DNA of 7,128 nucleotides from Clostridiales bacterium. Its GTDB lineage: Bacteria; Bacillota; Clostridia; Oscillospirales; CAG-272. A program made the position numbers and the translations under genes. Positions 1 to 5,737 of this stretch are shown in pieces; within the stretch, counting starts at the first letter, position 1; each line of letters opens with the position of its first letter. The stretch spans positions 811 to 7,938 of the forward strand of contig DXYE01000118.1 of NCBI GenBank assembly GCA_019415985.1. The letters are read 5' to 3'. The notes under the pieces are model-generated. The model was not told where the DNA came from. It saw only the letters and a program-made list of their open reading frames with translations, and searched no databases.

Positions 1-4
1 ACTA

Positions 5-18
5 CGGCCATGTGGCCG
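5..18. other. Short GC-rich inverted repeat after the Rrf2 gene
   Basis: CGGCCA and TGGCCG are separated by two bases, just past the stop codon of the minus-strand Rrf2 gene. It could be part of a terminator stem, but the window ends before any T-tract can be seen, so this is only a weak suggestion. Confidence 0.25.
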
Positions 19-31
19 CTTGCGAATGCTG

Positions 32-529
32 TTATGATTTTTTTTCAGCAATTAAAAAAGCAGACGAAAGCTCGGCAGCCTGCGGTGCCCGCGCGGAGGA
101 TGGGGGAGGACCTTCGTGTGAAATATGATTTTTCAAAAGTTCTGCAATAGTCAGATACTGTAAAAAATTATTGATATGTTGTTGCAGCAGGCAATAGCTT
201 TTTCGGACGGGACAAAATTCAGCGGCGGATCGGCTGCAATAGCTGTCGCTCTCCAGGCAGCGGTTGATGAGAGTAGTACTCTCCATTACAGCGACGATGT
301 CATACAGTGTAATGGTGTCTGATGGCTCTGCAAGTGAATATCCTCCAAGCCGTCCAGAATGTGCTTGTATAAGCCCGGATTTTTTCAAAACAGCTCCGAT
401 TTGAATTAAGTAGGAGTGCGGAATCTTCATTGCTTGAGCAATTTCCGTAGCGGATACAATGACTGACTCATTTTGTGCCAAATAGAGAATCATACGAATC
501 GCATAATCTGTAGTGATTTTCAATTGCAT
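32..529 (-). CDS. Rrf2-family transcriptional regulator, probable iron-sulfur or redox sensor
   Basis: This 165-residue protein starts at ATG with an AAAGGAAA-like ribosome binding site upstream. The N-terminus (MQLKITTDYAIRMILYLAQ) is the classic Rrf2 opening. A winged helix follows at about residues 25-70, with the wing motif GRLGGYSLA (59-67). The dimerisation and sensor part contains Cys91, Cys98, Cys106 and Cys113. Three Cys at this place carry an Fe-S cluster in IscR and NsrR, so cluster binding is plausible, though the spacing is wider than in IscR. The last 30 or so residues form a low-complexity Pro/Ala/Ser tail beyond the usual end of the family. The gene is divergent from the TetR gene, and its targets are not visible here. 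Family assignment is firm; the sensed signal is unknown. Confidence 0.92.
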   Translation of the reverse strand: MQLKITTDYAIRMILYLAQNESVIVSATEIAQAMKIPHSYLIQIGAVLKKSGLIQAHSGRLGGYSLAEPSDTITLYDIVAVMESTTLINRCLESDSYCSRSAAEFCPVRKSYCLLQQHINNFLQYLTIAELLKNHISHEGPPPSSARAPQAAELSSAFLIAEKKS

Positions 530-586
530 TTTGATTCATTTCCTTTCTTATATAGATGAGGAAGTTACTTATAATTTGTTTGTAGC

Positions 587-615
587 TTTTGACTAAAAAT
601 AAAAACAAGTCAAAA
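587..615. promoter_or_regulatory. Candidate operator 1, TTTTGACT-N13-AGTCAAAA
   Basis: Perfect 8-bp inverted arms (587-594 and 608-615) are separated by 13 bp in the divergent rrf2/tetR spacer. The site overlaps a possible rrf2 promoter: on the minus strand a TAGTCA-like -35 precedes TATAAG by 16 bp. The core half-site TGACT and the 13-bp spacer recur at 653-675. That makes a binding site for the TetR or Rrf2 protein more likely than chance, but this is inference. Confidence 0.45.
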
Positions 616-629
616 ACAACATTTAAAAT

Positions 630-650
630 AAGCGCCTTAGGGCGTTTTTA
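630..650. terminator. Small hairpin with flanking A/T tracts between divergent genes
   Basis: AAGCGCC, loop TTAG and GGCGTTT (with one G-T pair) form a stem of about 7 bp followed by TTTTTA on the plus strand and preceded by A-rich sequence. The form is that of a bidirectional intrinsic terminator. Its place between two divergent genes is odd, since no transcript obviously ends there. It may insulate the two promoters or be a relic. Confidence 0.4.
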
Positions 651-652
651 TT

Positions 653-675
653 TGACTGATTATATTATTTAGTCA
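653..675. promoter_or_regulatory. Candidate operator 2, TGACT-N13-AGTCA
   Basis: Five-bp arms with the same 13-bp spacing and the same left half (TTTGACT) as the repeat at 587-615; the centres are 63 bp apart. The left half also reads as a -35 (TTGACT, 652-657) with ATTATA or TTATAG 17-18 bp downstream, so a bound repressor could block a promoter here. Protein assignment is inference. Confidence 0.42.
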
Positions 676-701
676 TTATAGCTCGTGTGCCCAAAAAAGT
701 C

Positions 702-730
702 TATACTTTTCGTGTAAAAATATCTATAAT
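702..730 (+). promoter_or_regulatory. Probable tetR promoter
   Basis: A consensus -10 box TATAAT lies at 725-730, about 37 bp before the chosen start codon. The hexamer 17 bp upstream (TATACT, 702-707) is a weak -35. The region is strongly AT-rich. Confidence 0.5.
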
Positions 731-750
731 ATAACTCATCTTAAACTTTT

Positions 751-762
751 AAAGGTGGTGAT
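751..762 (+). promoter_or_regulatory. Ribosome binding site that decides the tetR start
   Basis: AAAGGTGGTGAT closely matches the Shine-Dalgarno sequence AAGGAGGTGAT. It contains the GTG codons at 755 and 758, so those are unlikely to be starts. The GTG at 767 lies 8 bases downstream of GGTGG and is the better start. Confidence 0.65.
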
Positions 763-766
763 AAGG

Positions 767-1354
767 GTGCCAAAGATTTTTTCCGAATCAGAAAAGTTGT
801 CGCACAAGCAGCTGCTCTTTGACCGTGGATTGGCCTTAATTATGGAACGAGGATATAAAAATGTAACTGTAGATGAATTGATCAAGCTGACCGGAGGATC
901 AAAAGGTTATTTTTATTTATTATTTGAATCGAAAGAGGATTTCTTCCTAAAAGCCGTAATGTGGCAAATGGAGCAGATATTTCAAGCCCTGGTGGACGCC
1001 AGTCAGCAAGGAGCAACGCCTTCAGAGTTGAGCGTGCTCCATCGCCAATTGTACCGAAAGCTCAAATTTGCCAATTATGAGGATATGTTTTATATCAACC
1101 AAAAAGTTAGCAAGGAGCAGTGGCAGCAGTTTCGAAAGTTCGAAGAGGACTTTTTTGCGCGAATCATTAAATTAATGGGTTCATCGCCATCTGAACGGGA
1201 CCCTCAAATTGTCAGCAACTTGTCAGCGCTGACCTATCTGTCGTATATGCCCGTCTCATCAGGAGAAACGGCACAATACTGGTTCAGCGAAAAATCGGAC
1301 ATGGTCACGGACATTCTGCTGGAAACAATTCACCGATATATTACGGGGCATTGA
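767..1354 (+). CDS. TetR/AcrR-family transcriptional regulator
   Basis: From GTG 767 the protein is 195 residues, normal for the family. The N-terminal DNA-binding domain is clear: a first helix (about 12-30, ending in MERGY), then the helix-turn-helix VTVDELIKLTGGSKGYFYLL (33-52), followed by FESKEDFF. This is the standard TetR pattern in which Gly-x-x-Tyr-x-Tyr-Phe is replaced by GSKGYFYLLF. The C-terminal ligand-binding half (about 65-195) is helical and not family-specific, so the ligand cannot be named. No efflux pump or enzyme gene follows on the same strand; the next 650 bp lack an intact gene. The protein may therefore act on itself, on the divergent rrf2, or on distant targets. An upstream GTG at 755 would add four residues but lies inside the ribosome binding site. 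Confidence 0.9.
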   Translation: MPKIFSESEKLSHKQLLFDRGLALIMERGYKNVTVDELIKLTGGSKGYFYLLFESKEDFFLKAVMWQMEQIFQALVDASQQGATPSELSVLHRQLYRKLKFANYEDMFYINQKVSKEQWQQFRKFEEDFFARIIKLMGSSPSERDPQIVSNLSALTYLSYMPVSSGETAQYWFSEKSDMVTDILLETIHRYITGH

Positions 1355-1409
1355 CTCTGCTGCACTTTTGTGATTGAGAGAAAGAAGAATTATATTATTT
1401 TTCGGATTA

Positions 1410-1418
1410 TGGTAAAAT
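1410..1418 (+). promoter_or_regulatory. Extended -10 promoter candidate
   Basis: TGGTAAAAT fits the extended -10 pattern TGnTAnnnT. No good -35 is present (TTATAT at 1390-1395 has 17-bp spacing). A start about 7 bp later would fall at the foot of the nested hairpin at 1421-1489. Confidence 0.35.
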
Positions 1419-1420
1419 AT

Positions 1421-1489
1421 AACAGCCCATACAAAACCGCCCGAGCGCGTTTGTAAATGCATCGTGCTCGGGCCCTCTTTATGGCTGTT
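1421..1489. terminator. Nested hairpin downstream of tetR; terminator or small RNA
   Basis: The inner stem is GCCCGAGCGCG (1439-1449) with CGTGCTCGGGC (1463-1473): 11 bp with one G-T pair and a 13-base loop. The outer stem is AACAGCCCAT (1421-1430) with ATGGCTGTT (1481-1489), one bulged C. On the minus strand the inner stem is followed by CGGTTTTG, so it could end transcripts from the zinc operon side. On the plus strand the T-tract is poor (CTCTTT). The promoter-like sequence just upstream makes a small structured RNA a second possibility. Confidence 0.5.
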
Positions 1490-1717
1490 TGATAACCTTA
1501 GTCCTTCATCATCGTGTTTTCCGTGTTAGGCGAACGGCTTCTGGAGACAACCTTTCTTTTAGATTCAAGGAATATCCGACAGGTCGCACTATCTATAGAA
1601 TTGGATTGAGTCGTTCTTTTTTGCACAGCCTGACACGTCCGACGAAGCTGGCGCTCCCAGCCTCTCCGGGGGGGAGAGAAATTAAAGTGTCCGTTTTTTA
1701 TATACCACAATTTAGGA

Positions 1718-1769
1718 ATGCAAGAGCACAAGGCGACTGGTTATAATCGGCCGCCTTGTGTTCTTGCAT
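1718..1769. repeat. Long hairpin with an 18-bp stem
   Basis: The left arm ATGCAAGAGCACAAGGCG (1718-1735) and right arm CGCCTTGTGTTCTTGCAT (1752-1769) pair along 18 bp with one G-T pair and a 16-base loop. No T-tract follows on either strand, so it is not a classical intrinsic terminator. The 12-bp perfect palindrome ATATGTACATAT (1768-1779) abuts the right arm. It may be an RNA end structure, a miniature element, or a relic of one. Confidence 0.6.
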
Positions 1770-1780
1770 ATGTACATATC

Positions 1781-1945
1781 CTACAAGAAAAGCAAGTTGT
1801 CCATTTTACGTTCCTTCAGACTTCTCGTTGGCCTTTTTGACGATTTTCTCAACAGCGCTCTTTGCGTCCAGCACAATTTTTTTGCAGTTCTAATCGATTG
1901 TGCTATGACGCTCTCTGCCGTTATCCTATCATCTACGATTCCCAT
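1781..1945 (-). pseudogene. Short Ala/Lys/Glu-rich coding remnant with a frame break at an A7 run
   Basis: On the minus strand an ATG at 1943-1945 opens MGIVDDRITAESVIAQSIRT and continues to a run of seven A (plus positions 1877-1883). In the starting frame it then becomes Arg/Ser-rich and stops at 1781. In the -1 frame it reads KKIVLDAKSAVEKIVKKANE and stops at 1806, giving a plausible charged amphipathic helix. The ATG has AAAAGG directly against it, with no proper spacing, and an in-frame TAA lies a little upstream. A decayed 3' fragment of a larger gene is therefore the simplest reading. The A7 run is in the A-AAA-AAA slippery register, so programmed frameshifting cannot be excluded. I do not recognise the family. 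Confidence 0.4.
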
Positions 1946-2001
1946 CCTTTTGTACGAACTGCGGGAAAAATTTTAAAAGTACCAGTTCAATGATCATGTG
2001 A

Positions 2002-2628
2002 TTATTGGGTAACAAATTCTGTTCCACGTTCCGCTTTTACTTCAAGAGAAGCGACATTAAGGTATAAATTGGTGTAATATCCTTCTGTAACCAATTCTGG
2101 GTGGCCTGTTACTCTAATCCAGTCGTTCTCATTGGGAAACTCCCCGTCGTATTTTAGCAGGAAACCTCCCCAGCCGTCATTTCCACAGCAGCCGGGGCCG
2201 TTTCGGTATACAACCGGAGCAGTTTCACTGCCGTCCCATGAATAAAACTGTGCATACATTCCTTCCACGATGATCGTTTTATCCTTATAGCGATCAAAAT
2301 TGCAGTACATATCGCTGATCTGTGTTAAAAACATCTTTTCCCCGATTTCCAACACATCGCCCTCAGCCGATTCACCTGTTGTGTCTGTAACCGGTGTGTT
2401 GGGAGAATCGCTGCCAAGCGTAGGAGGGCGGCTTGCCGGCACACTGGAAGAAGGCTCTTCAAGGGCTTTGGTTTCTGGAGCGGCAGATTCAACATTTAAG
2501 GAAGACTCCGGACTGTTTGAATCGGGAGGTGTAACATTGAACCCTGTTTTACCGCCGCCATTGCCGCAAGCGGACAGCAGCATGCAGAGCAATAAAGCAG
2601 GAACAATCCTGTTCCATATTTTACGCAC
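2002..2628 (-). CDS. Lipoprotein with a C-terminal TIGR03943/DUF1980-like domain, last gene of the zinc operon
   Basis: From GTG 2628 the protein is 208 residues. It has a lipoprotein signal peptide with lipobox LSAC (Cys21), a Ser/Pro/Thr-rich linker (about 22-90), and a compact domain at about 92-200. That domain reads YKDKTIIVEGMYAQF, then GPGCCGNDGWGGFLLKY, then DWIRVTGHPE. This order (strand, Cys-Cys segment, strand ending in a V-x-V-T-G-like motif) resembles the OB-like C-terminal domain of the YcgQ/TIGR03943 family, which in Bacillus sits near zinc-controlled genes; this is recalled family knowledge. Cys147-Cys148 and Cys109 are possible metal or disulfide residues. The gene overlaps znuB by 8 bp (GTGCGTAA), with AAAGGGGTGAT as ribosome binding site; the TTG at 2634 is too close to that site. 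Its role in zinc handling is inferred from context. Confidence 0.78.
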   Translation of the reverse strand: MRKIWNRIVPALLLCMLLSACGNGGGKTGFNVTPPDSNSPESSLNVESAAPETKALEEPSSSVPASRPPTLGSDSPNTPVTDTTGESAEGDVLEIGEKMFLTQISDMYCNFDRYKDKTIIVEGMYAQFYSWDGSETAPVVYRNGPGCCGNDGWGGFLLKYDGEFPNENDWIRVTGHPELVTEGYYTNLYLNVASLEVKAERGTEFVTQ

Positions 2629-3451
2629 GGCCAATCACCCCTTTCACGGTTTGTATGACCCAGTAGAGGAAAAAGACAATGATATTACATAGGACAATGC
2701 TGGCTCCCGTAGGCGTTGCGTATACATAGGAAAATGTCAGTCCTGCCCATAAGCATATCACGGATATGATAGCCGAATTGATAATCACAGCTTTGAATTT
2801 TTTGCATAACCGCATAGAGGTCAGCGCGGGAAACACAATCAGGCTGGTGATCAAAAGAGCGCCCATCATCCGCATCCCCAAAACAATCATCAAGGCTGTC
2901 AGCAGGGCAATCAGCGTGTTATATAGCCCCGCGTTCGTGCCTGTCGCTTTCGCAAAAGATTCGTCAAACGTAACGGAGAAAATACGGTTATAGAATAGAA
3001 TGAACAGCACTAATACAATAACGGATAGAACTACACTTAAATTCACATCACTTTGCGACATGCTCAGAATGCTTCCGAACAGATAGTTGCACACATCCGT
3101 ATTCATTCCTGTGGTTAAAGAGATGACCATCACCCCTATGGCCAATGCACCGGTGGAAATTAGAGCGATTGCCGCGTCGCCTTTAATCCTGCTGCTTTCG
3201 TTGATCCGCAGCAGCAGAAAGGCCGCCAATACCACAATGGGAATGGAAATCGTCAGCGGGGCCATATTCAGTGCCGTCGCTAAAGCCAGCGCACCGAAGC
3301 CAACATGGGAAAGCCCGTCCCCGATCATAGAGTACCGCTTTAGGACAAGGCTTACCCCCAGCAGAGAGGAACAAAGGGCCACAATGGTTCCCACGAGGAT
3401 TGCGCGAACCATAAAGGGGTAGGAAAACATCTCTTTCAGCAAGTCAAGCAT
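2621..3451 (-). CDS. znuB: Zinc ABC transporter permease
   Basis: This 276-residue ABC-3 family membrane protein forms the channel for metal import. About eight hydrophobic segments are visible (roughly 15-36, 51-60, 64-82, 93-113, 136-155, 176-192, 195-211, 222-243, 250-268). Family motifs include SMIGDGLSHVGFGALAL (41-57) and GALLITSLIVFPAL (197-210), the latter in the region that contacts the ATPase. ATG 3451 is chosen because AGGGGG lies 8 bases upstream; a GTG three codons earlier overlaps that site. It overlaps the end of znuC by 8 bp (ATGCTTGA), consistent with coupled translation. Zinc rather than manganese or iron is inferred from the ZinT-containing binding protein and the Fur/Zur-type gene in the operon. 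Confidence 0.93.
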   Translation of the reverse strand: MLDLLKEMFSYPFMVRAILVGTIVALCSSLLGVSLVLKRYSMIGDGLSHVGFGALALATALNMAPLTISIPIVVLAAFLLLRINESSRIKGDAAIALISTGALAIGVMVISLTTGMNTDVCNYLFGSILSMSQSDVNLSVVLSVIVLVLFILFYNRIFSVTFDESFAKATGTNAGLYNTLIALLTALMIVLGMRMMGALLITSLIVFPALTSMRLCKKFKAVIINSAIISVICLWAGLTFSYVYATPTGASIVLCNIIVFFLYWVIQTVKGVIGRA

Positions 3452-4154
3452 GGGAAACACCCCCTATAAAACGGCTGCCCACTTCGCTGTTCCGATAGTC
3501 CTCCGTTGTACCAAAGAAAAGCTGGGAATGGCACAGGTGCAAAATATGTTTTGCGTACTGTACCGCTGCGTGGATGTCATGGGAAACCATGATGATGGTG
3601 ATCCCCATATCTTCATTGATTTGCCGGATCAGCTCGTATAAGTTCTGCGTCACCACAGGATCTAACCCGGCGGCAGGTTCATCCAATAAAATCACCTTTT
3701 TCGTGGCGCATAGAGCGCGGGCCAACAGAACCCTTTGCTGCTGGCCGCCGGATAATTCACGATAGCAGCGGTTTTTCAGCTTTGTAATTCCCATTTTTTG
3801 CAGGTTTTCATTTGCAAGTTCTTTTTCCCGTTTGGTATAAAAGGGCTTTAACCCCAATCGGTTTAAGCAGCCGGAAAGGACGACTTCATAGACACTGGCG
3901 GGGAAATCCTTTTGTCCCGCTGTTTGCTGCGGCAGGTAGCCGATTTCTTTTGCCAAAAGCCCGTTTCCCATGTGAATCGTACCGGACGCTGGCTTTTTCA
4001 AACGCAATAGCCCCTTTACCAGCGTACTTTTCCCCGCGCCGTTTTCCCCGACAATGCAAAGATAATCGTTCGGCTCTACTGAAAAATCCAAATCCTTTAC
4101 AGCGGGAACGCCGTCATATACAAAAGATATATTCTTGCATGTGATTAAATTCAT
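3444..4154 (-). CDS. znuC: Zinc ABC transporter ATP-binding protein
   Basis: The 236-residue cytoplasmic ATPase drives metal import with ZnuB. All core motifs are present: Walker A GENGAGKST (36-44), Q-loop YLPQQ (73-77), signature LSGGQQQR (134-141), Walker B VILLDEP (154-160), D-loop AAGLDP (161-166) and the switch histidine in SHD (His192). The ATG at 4154 follows GGAGG by 13 bases, somewhat long. An ATG at 4178 would add eight residues, but it lies inside the T-tract of the upstream terminator hairpin and has no ribosome binding site, so I reject it. The C-terminal accessory region is short, as in other Znu/Mnt ATPases. Confidence 0.94.
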   Translation of the reverse strand: MNLITCKNISFVYDGVPAVKDLDFSVEPNDYLCIVGENGAGKSTLVKGLLRLKKPASGTIHMGNGLLAKEIGYLPQQTAGQKDFPASVYEVVLSGCLNRLGLKPFYTKREKELANENLQKMGITKLKNRCYRELSGGQQQRVLLARALCATKKVILLDEPAAGLDPVVTQNLYELIRQINEDMGITIIMVSHDIHAAVQYAKHILHLCHSQLFFGTTEDYRNSEVGSRFIGGVSHA

Positions 4155-4176
4155 CGCGTTTCTGTAACCTCCATTC

Positions 4177-4215
4177 AAAAAACAGCAGCGGCAGTACTCA
4201 CGCGCCGCCGCTGCT
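4177..4215 (-). terminator. Intrinsic terminator between znuA and znuC
   Basis: Read on the minus strand, AGCAGCGGC and GCCGCTGCT pair over 9 bp around a 14-base loop, then G and TTTTTT follow. It starts 5 bases past the znuA stop codon. As znuC and znuB are downstream on the same strand with no clear promoter between, it probably allows partial read-through and gives more binding protein than transporter. Confidence 0.8.
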
Positions 4216-4219
4216 CATT

Positions 4220-5737
4220 TTAATTTAAGGCAGCGCGCAGGCTGTCTACATTTTCCGTCATCATAGACAGGTAGGTAGCCCCGTTCTCCATTTGCTCTTT
4301 CGTCACATTATGGCAGGAATACAGGGTCATCTTTTTCGCCCCAGTAGCCTCGCAGATGGAATCTGCGATTTTTCCGTTGGAAAGCTCAATGGTAAAGACA
4401 ACCGGGAGCTGTTCTTCCTTCACCTTATCGGTCAAAAATGCGACCGTTGCGGCGCTGGCTTCGGTTTCCGTCGAGCAGCCTGTAAAGGCGGCGTAATAGC
4501 TAAGTCCATATTCGTCGGCAAAATACCGGAACGGGAAACGGTCGCCAAACAGAATCGTTTTACGCTTTGCGCTGTCTACAACTTCGCGGAAAGAAGCGTC
4601 CAGCTGTTCCAACTGCTCTTTGTAATCGGCGCTGTTCTTTTCATAGGAATCGTCGTTTTTCGGATCTTTTCCGCAGATAAGAGAAGTGATCTTGTCTACA
4701 ATTTCAATCGCATTTTTCGGAGAAGTCCACACATGTTCGTCGGGTTCCTCCTCATGCTCGTGGGAGTGTCCTGCCAGGGCTTCCTTGATTTCGTCTGCCG
4801 CAGCGTCAGCAGCGTAAAACGTAGGGGCCCAATTTTCTACATCCATGAGAGCTTCCACGCTTTCATTACCATAGCGCAGATGGAAATGAGCGATTTCTTC
4901 TTCATGTTCCTCGTGTTCTTCTTCATGGCTGTCGGCGCCGGTGCCATGGTCGTTAAAGGCCAGATAAACCAGCGCTCCTGAATCAGGCGTTTTGGCTTGG
5001 AATGTATACCACACGCTGGTAATATCTCCATCGTCGTCTTTTACCGTCTGAAACCCCTGATATTCATACTCCGCAGATACAGTCCCGGAGGGCGTGTGGA
5101 AAGAAACGCTGTTCCCCTCAATGGAAAGCGTATTGTAATCGGATTTCCTCTTTTCCAAAAACTCCTGCTTCATTTCATCAAAGGATTTCTCATTTTCTTC
5201 GGCTTCTTCTGTGATATACTCGTCCAGCGTTCCATCCTCAAAGTAGGGAAGCACCGATTGAAAATCTCCGGCAAAATCAGAAAGCGGGCGGTCTTTTATT
5301 TCGCTTTCCACAATTTCCCCATGGTCGTGGTCATGCTCGTGCTCCATCCCTTCAACGATTTCTTCATTGACGGTGGGGACACAATCAATCAGACGCAGGG
5401 TGTCCGGCCTCTGATCGCCCATAGAGTTCAGAATATCGTCCACCCATACATCATTCTCGCCTCCGGTGTAGATGAACAAATCGCAGTTCTGAATCGTCTT
5501 AATATCCTGCGGGGTCGGCTCATAGGAATGGCTTTCCGCGCCGGGCTTCAACAGCATCGTAACGTCTGCCTTGTCGCCTACAATCTGGCGGGTAAAATCA
5601 TATTGGGGGAAAATCGTAGTTACAACAGACAGCTTCTCCGAATTATCGGCATCTGCCGGTTTATCGGAAGTGCCGCAGGCGGACAGGCAGGCGAGAACCA
5701 GTACCGCCGCCAACAGAATTGAAATGTATTTTTTCAT
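4220..5737 (-). CDS. znuA: Zinc-binding lipoprotein: ZnuA-like protein with a nested ZinT-like domain
   Basis: This 505-residue extracytoplasmic solute-binding lipoprotein would deliver zinc to ZnuB/ZnuC. The signal peptide ends in lipobox LSAC (Cys21). The N-lobe of a cluster A-I metal-binding protein spans about 35-128 and includes GAESHSYEPTPQD, with ligand His70. Then come an acidic His segment HEHDHDHG (133-140) and a ZinT-like domain (about 148-318): PLSDFAGDFQSVLPYFEDGT (151-170) at its start, NDH (His264) and AHFHLRYGNES (His284, His286) near its end, split by HEEEHEEHEE (271-280). The C-lobe resumes after HSHEHEEE (324-331) with DEHVWTSPKNA (His335) and runs to the end. The usual third His (H-D-A-F-g-Y motif) is replaced by GDRFPFRYF (398-406), and the late Asp position reads SCHN (His476). 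ATG 5737 follows GGAGG by 10 bases. Confidence 0.93.
   Translation of the reverse strand: MKKYISILLAAVLVLACLSACGTSDKPADADNSEKLSVVTTIFPQYDFTRQIVGDKADVTMLLKPGAESHSYEPTPQDIKTIQNCDLFIYTGGENDVWVDDILNSMGDQRPDTLRLIDCVPTVNEEIVEGMEHEHDHDHGEIVESEIKDRPLSDFAGDFQSVLPYFEDGTLDEYITEEAEENEKSFDEMKQEFLEKRKSDYNTLSIEGNSVSFHTPSGTVSAEYEYQGFQTVKDDDGDITSVWYTFQAKTPDSGALVYLAFNDHGTGADSHEEEHEEHEEEIAHFHLRYGNESVEALMDVENWAPTFYAADAAADEIKEALAGHSHEHEEEPDEHVWTSPKNAIEIVDKITSLICGKDPKNDDSYEKNSADYKEQLEQLDASFREVVDSAKRKTILFGDRFPFRYFADEYGLSYYAAFTGCSTETEASAATVAFLTDKVKEEQLPVVFTIELSNGKIADSICEATGAKKMTLYSCHNVTKEQMENGATYLSMMTENVDSLRAALN

Larger units (their letters stand above)
1355..2001. other. 647-bp stretch without an intact gene
   Basis: This region between tetR and the convergent zinc operon has no ORF with a good start and ribosome binding site. 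It contains an extended -10 promoter and nested hairpin (1410-1489), a GC-rich patch with C/G runs (about 1620-1680), an 18-bp-stem hairpin (1718-1769) with an adjoining palindrome, and a short coding remnant on the minus strand (1781-1945). The mixture looks like decayed mobile or accessory DNA, with transcription ends from both sides. Confidence 0.6.

Noticed and set aside
659..1400. Repeated 12-mer ATTATATTATTT at 659-670 and 1389-1400
   Set aside because: It is pure A/T in AT-rich spacers; chance is sufficient and the flanks do not match.
1489..1746. Plus-strand ORF of 85 codons and the opposing 77-codon ORF after tetR
   Set aside because: Neither has a ribosome binding site. Composition is Arg/Ser-rich, the two frames overlap each other, and the region contains hairpins. 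I recognise no domain.
1758..1976. Plus-strand ORF of 72 codons
   Set aside because: Its start lies in the arm of the 18-bp hairpin, with no ribosome site. The opposite strand gives the more protein-like reading.
4292..5722. Long plus-strand ORFs of 229 and 241 codons opposite znuA
   Set aside because: They are antisense shadows of a well-supported gene, lack start signals, and match no family I know.
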